Assembly (NCBI GenBank): GCA_032156805.1 | Contig: JALDXQ010000337.1 | Span: forward strand, 1 to 5,292 | From: Gp6-AA40 sp032156805 | Lineage (GTDB): Bacteria > Acidobacteriota > Vicinamibacteria > Vicinamibacterales > UBA2999 | Length of the DNA stretch: 5,292 bases | Reading direction: 5' to 3' | Part shown: positions 1-5,292 of the stretch, piece after piece | Layout: the number at the start of each line of letters is the position of its first letter | Numbering within the stretch: position 1 is the stretch's first letter | Notes under the pieces: model-generated | Seen by the model: the letters and a program-made list of their open reading frames with translations, nothing else | Told to the model about the DNA's origin: nothing | Database searches by the model: none | Program-made: the position numbers and the translations under genes

Positions 1-964
1 AACCTGGTTCGTACAGGTCTGCCATCTGGTAACGACCCGACAGATAGAACCAGAGTTTGTCGCGCGCGATCGGTCCCCCGAACCCCGGGTTGAAATCGGC
101 GTTTTTCTTGATGTTGCCCACCGATGGCAGCCCGCGAGCCTGCAGGTCGGCGTCGAGGTTGTTGCTTGCGAAGTCCTCGGTTGCCAGCGCACCGAAGACG
201 GTTCCGCTGTAGCGGTTGCCGCCATCTTTGGGAATGAAGTTCATGCGTACGCCGCCGGTCGCGAACGTCGCGTCAACCGCGGCGGTGTCGATGGCGAACT
301 CCTGCGTGCCAGTGGCATTGGGAACCGACCCTCCTCCCCAGCCGCCGCCGATCATCGTGCTGAGGGCCACGCCGTTGACAGCCATACGCTGGTCCTCGAG
401 GCGGCCGCCGTGCGCGACGAGGGAAAACGTCGACGGGCCGAGTGAGCCTCCGACGTCCTGGCTCGAGTTGCCGCCGGTGCCGAGCGAGACGCCGGGGATC
501 AACACGCCTACTGCAAAGCCATTCCTGGAGGTCGGAATGGCCGTCACGATCTCGGCGGTCATCGAGGTCTGCCGAGTCGTGCTCTGAAGGTCCACCGTCG
601 GTGTCGCACCGGTGACGGTGATCGTCTCCTCCACGGCGCCGATGCGCAGTTCGGCGTCGGCCGTCGTGACCGCACTGCCGGTGAGCTGCACGTTCTCGCG
701 CCGGGCCGTCGTGAAGCCGGCCAGCGTGAAGGTGACCTGATAGGTGCCCGGCCGTAGATCGATGATCTGATAGCGGCCGGTGTCGTCGGTCACCGCGGTA
801 CGAACTTTCTCGATCAGAACGGGACTCGATGCTTCCACCGACACACCGGGCAGCACTGCGCCCGAAGAATCTCTGACGAGACCCGAGAGACTCGCCTGGG
901 CAAGGGCTGTCGTTGGAACGAGGATCGCGGCGAGCGCAACCAGAACCGACTTCCATCCACGCAT
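1..964 (-). CDS. Oar-like TonB-dependent outer-membrane receptor, N-terminal part (receptor 1)
   Basis: Only the first 321 residues lie in the window; the reading frame runs open off the left edge. The ATG at 964 is preceded five bases upstream by GGGAGG. Residues 1-22 form a Sec signal peptide (Arg2, Lys5, hydrophobic core, ALA before Gln23). Residues 23 to about 108 are a CarboxypepD_reg beta-sandwich, with SGAVLPGV, TDDTGRY and DLRPGTY. VEETITVTG at 111-119 resembles a TonB box. A plug domain follows, containing WGGGSVPNATGT near 209-220, and the barrel begins around DFNPGFGGPI (290-299). The family imports or binds large ligands at the outer membrane using TonB/ExbBD energy; the substrate here is unknown. 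It is a paralogue of the complete receptor upstream: about 48 of 64 aligned residues are identical from Gln23 onward. I infer a full length near 1000 residues. It appears intact as far as seen, with no frameshift. Confidence 0.93.
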   Translation of the reverse strand, partial: MRGWKSVLVALAAILVPTTALAQASLSGLVRDSSGAVLPGVSVEASSPVLIEKVRTAVTDDTGRYQIIDLRPGTYQVTFTLAGFTTARRENVQLTGSAVTTADAELRIGAVEETITVTGATPTVDLQSTTRQTSMTAEIVTAIPTSRNGFAVGVLIPGVSLGTGGNSSQDVGGSLGPSTFSLVAHGGRLEDQRMAVNGVALSTMIGGGWGGGSVPNATGTQEFAIDTAAVDATFATGGVRMNFIPKDGGNRYSGTVFGALATEDFASNNLDADLQARGLPSVGNIKKNADFNPGFGGPIARDKLWFYLSGRYQMADLYEPG

Positions 965-969
965 GCGTC

Positions 970-975
970 CCTCCC
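970..975 (-). promoter_or_regulatory. Ribosome binding site of receptor 1
   Basis: Read on the minus strand this is GGGAGG, inside AAGGGAGGGA, five bases before the ATG at 964. It fixes that start because the signal peptide follows directly. The same hexamer precedes the paralogous receptor 2. Confidence 0.8.
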
Positions 976-983
976 TTGAATGG

Positions 984-999
984 CTGGTTCGTCAACCAG
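984..999 (-). promoter_or_regulatory. Leader hairpin just upstream of the receptor 1 ribosome binding site
   Basis: The minus strand reads CTGGTT-GACG-AACCAG, a perfect six-base-pair stem with a four-base loop. It lies 20-35 bases before the start codon and 8 bases before the GGGAGG site. It could affect translation initiation or mRNA stability. No U-tract follows, so it is not an intrinsic terminator. The structure is visible in the sequence; any function is inference. Confidence 0.4.
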
Positions 1000-1128
1000 A
1001 CCACCACTCTTGCCGAACACGTCGAACGCCTGGAGCGAGCGATGACTGCGGGGACGCCAATAAGAAAACCGAGGAACCGACGAGGGCCTACGCGAGACGG
1101 GATGAATTCGAGGAGCCGCTGACGTGCC

Positions 1129-1150
1129 GGATGAAAGCGTGACGATAGTG
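1129..1150 (-). repeat. Conserved start-site block, copy 1 (upstream of receptor 1)
   Basis: This 22-base stretch matches 17 of 22 positions, without gaps, of the block at 4363-4384 upstream of receptor 2. It begins with CACTATC, the candidate -10 region, and ends with CTTTCATCC; it would cover the transcription start. The sequences further downstream in the two leaders are largely unlike each other. It may be a retained promoter after duplication or an operator for a shared regulator. Confidence 0.55.
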
Positions 1151-1174
1151 CGCGCCGGATTCCGCGGTTGTCAA
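1145..1174 (-). promoter_or_regulatory. Candidate promoter of receptor 1
   Basis: A perfect -35 hexamer TTGACA (1174-1169) is followed after 18 bases by CACTAT (1150-1145), which matches only three positions of the TATAAT consensus. The -35 starts 24 bases beyond the stop codon of receptor 2, so receptor 1 can have its own transcript, with a leader of roughly 170 bases. The same arrangement upstream of the paralogue, with a 17-base spacer, is the main support. The weak -10 may mean an activator is needed. Confidence 0.5.
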
Positions 1175-1197
1175 GAACCCGACGCGCCCTTCGTGCT

Positions 1198-4100
1198 TCA
1201 GAAGTCGAACTGCGCGCTGATCTTGAAGAGCCGCGGCAGCAGGATCGTAGTCGGCTGTCTCCAGGTTGCTCCGTACGCCGGGTTCTCCGCGAGGACCGAG
1301 TTGGAGTTCATCACGTTGTAGAAGTCGAAGTTGATGTTCGTGCGCGTTGAGCCGAACCGGAAGATCTTCGACGCGCGGAAGTCGAGCTGGTTCAGTCGTT
1401 CGACGAACAACTCGCCGGGTTCGACGATCTGGAAGGCCTTGAACGGGATGAACGGACCAGGACCGGCAACGCCGGGAATCACCCCGTAGTTCGCGTTGGA
1501 CACGACGAGCGCTCCGGGCAGGTTCTGGAAGGTTCCACTCAACTGAACGTCGATCTTCGGGAGCACATACGCTACGAAACCCTGGACCGACGTGCGCCAG
1601 CCGTTGTTCTGTTCGCAGAACTCGCTGGGCCTGGCCGCGAATGCAAAGAAGCGGTTCGGGTTGCCGAAGAACGTCTGCAGCATCTCGGGAAGATCATCCA
1701 CGACCTCGCAGTCGTTGGTCAGCTGCCGCCCCGTTCCGAAGCCGCCCTGTATGACCAGGCCATTCTGGAGGCGGGCATTGACGTTCAGGTTCACACCGTC
1801 GAAGTGTTCCGTCTGTTTGCCGAAGTTGTTCGACAGCGTGACGAAGTAGCTCGGGGCCGTGGCTGAACCCGCCGCGCTGAGTGACATGCCGGTCAGGGAG
1901 TATCCGCCACCGTTCGGCAACCTCGAGTCTGCGGGTGTCGTGATCGTGACCGGACTGTAGTCTGAGGCGCCGACCGCGAGATCGTCCATGATCCGGATGT
2001 TGCCGTACCACCGCCGCGCATACTGGACTTCGACCGACATGCGCGGAACGATCTCCTGCTGGATGCTGGTCGTGAATTCCCAGTTGAAGGAACGCTTGCC
2101 CCAGCCGGTCATCAGGTCCGGGTCGTAGGTCGTGCCCGGGATGACGCTCCCGAAGTTGGGGTTGTTCAGGGCGCCGCATTCACCGTTGAGCGCGAAGTTG
2201 TTCAAGTCGCAGTCAGGCACGAAGTCACTGTCTGCATCAGCCCACGGGCGTTGTGCCGTGTTCGACAGGCTGAGGATCGGATTGGGTGCGTCCGAGACCT
2301 GCGCGGGCCCGAATCCAGTGGTCCCGAGACCCTCCAGGTACTTGTTCAGCGTGACCTTCAGGGCGGTCTTGCCGTTGCCGAACATGTCGTAGGTCGCGCC
2401 CATCCTCGGGGTGATGTCGTTCCAGCTCAGGTTGTCGGTCTCGTCGTACTGGATGTTCAGCGATTTGCCGAAGAACGTCCCCGAGATGCCCTGTTCCGGG
2501 AAACTGTTCGCGAACGAATCCCAGCGAAGGGCCCCTGCCAGCGTCCACCGGCCTGTCGTCCACTTGTCCTGCACGAAGAGCCCCATGTCGCGATCGACGT
2601 TGACCGCAACGGTTCGAGGCACCAACTGGTAGGTGATCGAGGTGGGCACCATCGACGTGAACCCGAAACTGTACGGCGCCGCGGGAGCACTGTAGGTCGT
2701 GTTCTCGTGATGCAGGTACGCGTTGTTGAAACCGACCTTGAACGTGTGCGAGCCGGTGATATACGACACGGCTGCCCGGTAGTGGATGTTCCAGTTCCAG
2801 GAGTTGTTGTAGGTCGTTGCTGCTCGATACGTGAGCGGTGTCCCTGTGACCGGATTGAGGCTGTCGCTCACCGAGATCATCCCCGGCTCGAGATGATCGA
2901 TGTTGCCCAGCTTGCCGACCTGAGGCTCCATGCCGCCCCAGCGCTCCACGCGGTGGATGCCGCTGGCTTCGATGAGCAACCGGTTGCTGACCGGAGTACT
3001 CCAGTCCACCGTGACGAACCGCTGCAGCGGGAAGCGGCGGTCGTTGCCAGCCTCTGGCGAGTTCACGGCGCCACCGGGCTGCGGTCCTACCGCCGTCGTG
3101 CAGGCGCAGAAATTCTCCTGGTCGAACGTCATGCCGAACTTGTGTTTGGGCGACGCCTGCCAGGTGAGGCGCGCCTGGTAGATCGTCTGTTCCTGGTGCA
3201 GGATGGCCTGATTGGTCGATGGCAGGTAGTCGTAGCGATCCAGCTTGTTCGCGTTCTGGTTGAAGAACGTGCTCGCAACGTAGTTATCCGCGAAGAGTGC
3301 TCTGCCCGATAGAAAGAACCACAGCGAGTCGCGCTTGATCGGTCCGCCGAAGCCGGGATTGAAGTCTCCGTTGGCCTTGATGGTGCCCGGAACGGCCAGC
3401 CCGCGTTCCTGAACATCGCTGCCGGTGAAGTTGTCGCTGGCGAAATCCTGGTTGGCGTAGCTGCCGGCCACCGTGCCGCTGAAACGGTTTCCGCCATCGC
3501 GTGGAATGAAATTGATTCGGACGCCGCCGGTTGCCGCCTGCGCATCAACCGCGGAGACGTCGATCGCGAACTCCGAGGTGCCCGTTGCGTTGGGCACGGC
3601 GCCGCCGCCCCAGCCGCCGGCGATTCCCGAGCTCAGCGCCACACCGTTGACCATCATGCGCTGGTCGGACGTGCGACCGCCGTTCGCTTCGAGCGAGGCG
3701 ACCTCCTGGACGACCGAGCCTCCGACGTCCTGCCCGGTGAACGCCCCCTTCCGCACGCCGGGGATCAGCACCCCGACCGCAAACGGATTTCGCGAACTCG
3801 GAATGGCGGAGACGATCTCCTGATCCATCACAGCCTGCCGTGTCGTGGACTGCAGGTCGACCACCGGTGTGTCACCCGACACCGTGATCGTTTCCTCCAC
3901 TCCACCAACTGACATGTCGGCATTGATGGTCACGACCGCGGTGCCGCTCATGGCCACGCCTTCACGCACGACGGTCCGGAACCCTGGAAGCGTGAACGTC
4001 ACGGTGTATTCGCCTGGCCGGAGGTCCGGGATGGTGTAGCGGCCAGTGTCGTCAGTGATCGCTGCGCGCGCCTTCTCGATCAGTACGGGGCTCGCTGCCT

Positions 4101-4233
4101 CGACGGTCACGCCCGGCAGGACAGCGCCGGACGTGTCCCTGGCGATCCCTGCCAGTGTGGCTTGTGCATACACGGTGCCTGGCGCAAGCACGAAGAGCAT
4201 CAATCCCGCCAAGGCTCTCACGATTCCACGCAT
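1198..4233 (-). CDS. Oar-like TonB-dependent outer-membrane receptor, complete (receptor 2)
   Basis: This 1011-residue protein is predicted to be an outer-membrane, TonB-energised receptor; its substrate is unknown. I chose the ATG at 4233 because GGGAGG lies six bases upstream, a signal peptide follows at once (residues 1-23, VYA before Gln24), and the Met-Arg-Gly start matches the paralogue. The frame stays open upstream to 4452, but that stretch holds the promoter. Residues 24 to about 110 are a CarboxypepD_reg domain, VEETITVSG at 112-120 is TonB-box-like, and a plug domain runs to about 250. The barrel follows, with DFNPGFGGPI near 290. It ends LFKISAQFDF, with the C-terminal Phe typical of BAM-assembled barrels. 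The mature part has six cysteines (376, 378, 675, 686, 842, 873) and a calcium-loop-like DADSDFVPDCD at 666-676. Length and layout fit Oar-like receptors, named after Oar of Myxococcus. It lies upstream of its truncated-in-window paralogue and divergent from a LysR gene. Confidence 0.96.
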   Translation of the reverse strand: MRGIVRALAGLMLFVLAPGTVYAQATLAGIARDTSGAVLPGVTVEAASPVLIEKARAAITDDTGRYTIPDLRPGEYTVTFTLPGFRTVVREGVAMSGTAVVTINADMSVGGVEETITVSGDTPVVDLQSTTRQAVMDQEIVSAIPSSRNPFAVGVLIPGVRKGAFTGQDVGGSVVQEVASLEANGGRTSDQRMMVNGVALSSGIAGGWGGGAVPNATGTSEFAIDVSAVDAQAATGGVRINFIPRDGGNRFSGTVAGSYANQDFASDNFTGSDVQERGLAVPGTIKANGDFNPGFGGPIKRDSLWFFLSGRALFADNYVASTFFNQNANKLDRYDYLPSTNQAILHQEQTIYQARLTWQASPKHKFGMTFDQENFCACTTAVGPQPGGAVNSPEAGNDRRFPLQRFVTVDWSTPVSNRLLIEASGIHRVERWGGMEPQVGKLGNIDHLEPGMISVSDSLNPVTGTPLTYRAATTYNNSWNWNIHYRAAVSYITGSHTFKVGFNNAYLHHENTTYSAPAAPYSFGFTSMVPTSITYQLVPRTVAVNVDRDMGLFVQDKWTTGRWTLAGALRWDSFANSFPEQGISGTFFGKSLNIQYDETDNLSWNDITPRMGATYDMFGNGKTALKVTLNKYLEGLGTTGFGPAQVSDAPNPILSLSNTAQRPWADADSDFVPDCDLNNFALNGECGALNNPNFGSVIPGTTYDPDLMTGWGKRSFNWEFTTSIQQEIVPRMSVEVQYARRWYGNIRIMDDLAVGASDYSPVTITTPADSRLPNGGGYSLTGMSLSAAGSATAPSYFVTLSNNFGKQTEHFDGVNLNVNARLQNGLVIQGGFGTGRQLTNDCEVVDDLPEMLQTFFGNPNRFFAFAARPSEFCEQNNGWRTSVQGFVAYVLPKIDVQLSGTFQNLPGALVVSNANYGVIPGVAGPGPFIPFKAFQIVEPGELFVERLNQLDFRASKIFRFGSTRTNINFDFYNVMNSNSVLAENPAYGATWRQPTTILLPRLFKISAQFDF

Positions 4234-4239
4234 CAAAAA

Positions 4240-4245
4240 CCTCCC
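4240..4245 (-). promoter_or_regulatory. Ribosome binding site of receptor 2
   Basis: The minus strand reads GGGAGG, then TTTTTG, then the ATG at 4233, giving a six-base spacing. This decides the start against the longer open frame that reaches back to 4452 and has no signal peptide at its N-terminus. Confidence 0.82.
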
Positions 4246-4273
4246 GTATGGTCCTTGTGTGTCGAGCGCGTCT

Positions 4274-4287
4274 CTGATCGAAATCAG
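4274..4287 (-). promoter_or_regulatory. Leader hairpin with UUCG loop upstream of receptor 2
   Basis: On the minus strand the sequence is CTGAT-TTCG-ATCAG, a five-base-pair stem closed by a UUCG tetraloop, 41-54 bases before the start codon. UUCG loops are unusually stable, although the closing pair here is U-A rather than the favoured C-G. It may stabilise the leader or protect the mRNA. No U-tract follows. Confidence 0.35.
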
Positions 4288-4330
4288 TGCGTCCGCGTAC
4301 ATGTATGAACGGGCGCGTTCACACACGGCA

Positions 4331-4345
4331 GGGAAGAACGTTCCC
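4331..4345 (-). promoter_or_regulatory. Second leader inverted repeat upstream of receptor 2
   Basis: The minus strand reads GGGAA-CGTTC-TTCCC, a five-base-pair stem with a five-base loop, about 100 bases before the start codon. The left half also contains the perfect eight-base palindrome GAACGTTC, so either a small RNA hairpin or a DNA-binding site is possible. Short dyads of this size also occur by chance. Confidence 0.25.
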
Positions 4346-4362
4346 TCGAACGGATGGTGACG

Positions 4363-4384
4363 GGATAAAAGTGAGCTGATAGTG
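4363..4384 (-). repeat. Conserved start-site block, copy 2 (upstream of receptor 2)
   Basis: This stretch matches 17 of 22 bases of the block at 1129-1150 without a gap, starting with CACTATC and ending with CTTTTATCC. With one gap the similarity extends a few bases further, to a shared GTCAC/GGCAC-like tail. It would overlap the transcription start of receptor 2. Confidence 0.55.
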
Positions 4385-4407
4385 ACCGTGCGATCGAGGC
4401 TTGTCAA
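4379..4407 (-). promoter_or_regulatory. Candidate promoter of receptor 2
   Basis: TTGACA (4407-4402) is followed after the optimal 17 bases by CACTAT (4384-4379), with a presumed start near 4372 and a leader of about 140 bases. The -35 is perfect and the -10 is weak, exactly as upstream of the paralogue. The -35 lies about 75 bases from the candidate promoter of the divergent LysR gene, so a regulator bound between them could act on both. Confidence 0.5.
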
Positions 4408-4473
4408 GGCGTCCAGGCGATACGCTCGCCTACCGCGGCTCACGCTGTCCAATACATCTTTCGCTGCTCAGAC

Positions 4474-4488
4474 ATACCGATTTGATAT
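4474..4488. promoter_or_regulatory. Possible LysR-type T-N11-A binding site
   Basis: ATA, nine bases, then TAT gives the T-N11-A pattern (T4475, A4487) with a three-base-pair dyad, the general signature of LysR-type binding sites. It overlaps the candidate -10 of the LysR gene, as expected for autorepression. The motif is loose and common by chance in AT-rich patches, so the support is mainly its position. Confidence 0.25.
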
Positions 4489-4491
4489 AGC
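4483..4491 (+). promoter_or_regulatory. Candidate extended -10 promoter of the LysR gene
   Basis: TGATATAGC contains the TGn extension followed by TATAGC, four of six matches to the -10 consensus, in the only AT-rich patch of the region. No convincing -35 is seen, which extended -10 promoters can tolerate. The expected start at about 4498-4500 is only a few bases before the ATG at 4503, so the mRNA would be leaderless or nearly so. Confidence 0.38.
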
Positions 4492-4502
4492 ATTTGCGCC
4501 GC

Positions 4503-5292
4503 ATGGACCTCAGACGGGTGAAGGCATTCATCGCCGTAGCTGAGACGCTCAGCGTCACCAAAGCGGCCGAGCGTCTGCATATCTCGCAGCCACCCCTCAG
4601 CCGTCACATTCATCAACTCGAGGACGAGCTGGGCGTCGCACTCTTCCTGCGCCACCGCCACGGCGTGAGCCTCACTGATGCCGGACGACGCCTGCTCGAC
4701 AAAGCCAGGGCGGTGGATGCGGCAGCGTCGGAGTTCACGTTGGCAGCGAGCCAGATCTCTCGTGGCGAGGCCGACCAGATTCGCATCGGCATCGGCTGGG
4801 GACTCTGGGACATCGTCAATCGCATTCGCATCGAGTTCACGCGCAGGTGTCCTGGCATCAGCATCACTGCCACTGATGCGTACTGCTGGTACGACTCCGA
4901 CGAGCAGTTGCGAAATGGTACGCTCGACGTCGCGTTTGCCCGGCCGCCGTTTACGCCCGACTTCGAGATCTCGGCGCCCATCATGCAGGAACGCATTCAG
5001 GCGATCATGTCCGACACGAGCCCACTGGCGGCTCGTGGATCGGTCTCGATCCGCGACCTGGCCGAGGAGCCGTTGCTGCTCTGGGACCGGCAGATTGCTC
5101 CTGTGCTGTACGACCAGATTCTGGATCTCTACGCCCGTGCGCGGGTGGAGCCCAGGATGATTTCCACCCCAGGTGCTGGTCCCTTCAATCACGCGGGCAT
5201 GATGCTCGTCGCCTCCGGCAAGGGTGTCTATCTGGGCTACGGAGTTCCCATGACTGAGCCGCAGGCGCCCAGCGGCGTCGCTGTCCGGCCCG
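4503..5292 (+). CDS. LysR-type transcriptional regulator, C-terminal end cut by the window
   Basis: This is a DNA-binding regulator that normally works as a tetramer and responds to a small-molecule effector. 263 residues are visible against about 300 usual, so roughly 35-40 are missing at the right edge. Residues 2-61 are the winged helix-turn-helix: MDLRRVKAFIAVAE, then VTKAAERLHISQPPLSRHI (18-36), then LEDELGVALF and LTDAGRRLL. A linker helix runs to about 90, followed by a periplasmic-binding-protein-like effector domain from IRIGIG (93-98), with LDVAFARPP at 141-149. The SQPPLSR wording of the recognition helix is also found in the BenM/CatM/CbnR branch, but this does not fix an effector. 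The ATG at 4503 matches the usual family N-terminus; an in-frame TTG at 4494 is possible but less likely. No Shine-Dalgarno sequence is seen. The gene is divergent from receptor 2, a typical layout for a LysR-type regulator and its target. Confidence 0.95.
   Translation, partial: MDLRRVKAFIAVAETLSVTKAAERLHISQPPLSRHIHQLEDELGVALFLRHRHGVSLTDAGRRLLDKARAVDAAASEFTLAASQISRGEADQIRIGIGWGLWDIVNRIRIEFTRRCPGISITATDAYCWYDSDEQLRNGTLDVAFARPPFTPDFEISAPIMQERIQAIMSDTSPLAARGSVSIRDLAEEPLLLWDRQIAPVLYDQILDLYARARVEPRMISTPGAGPFNHAGMMLVASGKGVYLGYGVPMTEPQAPSGVAVRP

Noticed and set aside
1..964. Receptor 1 as a truncated pseudogene.
   Set aside because: The frame is open to the window edge, with intact motifs, start and ribosome binding site; the truncation is only the window boundary.
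273..1007. Open frame of 244 codons on the minus strand in the receptor 1 region.
   Set aside because: It is out of frame with the receptor's signal peptide and domains and is rich in Arg, His and Asp, typical of a shifted reading of GC-rich coding DNA.
965..1144. Riboswitch in the long leader of receptor 1, such as a cobalamin element common before TonB receptors.
   Set aside because: I found no B12-box-like sequence or multi-helix arrangement, and at about 170 bases with one small hairpin it does not resemble a known class.
1175..1197. Possible intrinsic terminator after receptor 2.
   Set aside because: The stretch is GC-rich but forms no convincing stem with a following U-tract.
1124..1350. 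Small plus-strand open frames spanning the end of receptor 2 and the gap.
   Set aside because: They overlap the receptor C-terminus in antisense, and I see no ribosome binding site or protein feature to support them.
2251..3312. Long open frame of 353 codons on the plus strand inside receptor 2.
   Set aside because: It lies wholly opposite a well-supported gene, has low-complexity Arg/Val-rich composition and no recognisable domain; it is expected from high-GC antisense reading.
4234..4452. In-frame upstream extension of receptor 2 starting at 4452 (73 extra residues).
   Set aside because: It would bury the signal peptide inside the protein, it contains the candidate promoter and start-site block, and the ATG at 4233 has a good ribosome binding site and matches the paralogue's start.
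4440..5192. Open frame of 250 codons on the minus strand opposite the LysR gene.
   Set aside because: The plus strand encodes clear LysR motifs throughout; the antisense frame shows no domain or family pattern.

Overview
The window is GC-rich, densely coding DNA from a Gram-negative bacterium. It holds three genes: two tandem genes for large outer-membrane TonB-dependent receptors on the minus strand, and a divergently transcribed LysR-type regulator on the plus strand. Receptors with an N-terminal carboxypeptidase-regulatory-like (CarboxypepD_reg) domain and an Oar-like barrel of about 1000 residues are strongly expanded in Acidobacteriota, so that phylum (for example Vicinamibacteria) is my best guess. 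This is an inference from gene type and composition; no taxonomic marker is present.

Layout. Positions 964 to 1 (minus) carry the first 321 residues of receptor 1, cut by the window edge. Positions 965-1197 are a non-coding gap with the leader and a candidate promoter of receptor 1. Positions 4233 to 1198 (minus) carry receptor 2, complete at 1011 residues. Positions 4234-4502 are the divergent intergenic region, with the leader and candidate promoter of receptor 2 and a probable extended -10 promoter of the regulator. From 4503 to the right edge (plus) runs the LysR-type regulator, 263 residues long in the window and missing only its C-terminal end.

The two receptors are clear paralogues. 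They share the signal-peptide start Met-Arg-Gly, the regulatory-like domain, the TonB-box-like stretch and long identical blocks in the plug. Their upstream regions are also alike. Each has a perfect TTGACA, then CACTATC 17 or 18 bases later, then a similar stretch covering the presumed transcription start. Each also has a leader of roughly 140-175 bases and a GGGAGG ribosome binding site. This suggests that each copy has its own promoter under shared control, rather than one simple operon.

The receptors probably sit in the outer membrane and bind or import an unidentified substrate using TonB energy. The divergent LysR-type protein is a natural candidate to control at least receptor 2, but nothing in the sequence identifies its effector. 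I see no mobile element, CRISPR array, RNA gene or clear intrinsic terminator. I do not see a demonstrably new system; the shared promoter block and the linked receptor pair are the points most worth following.
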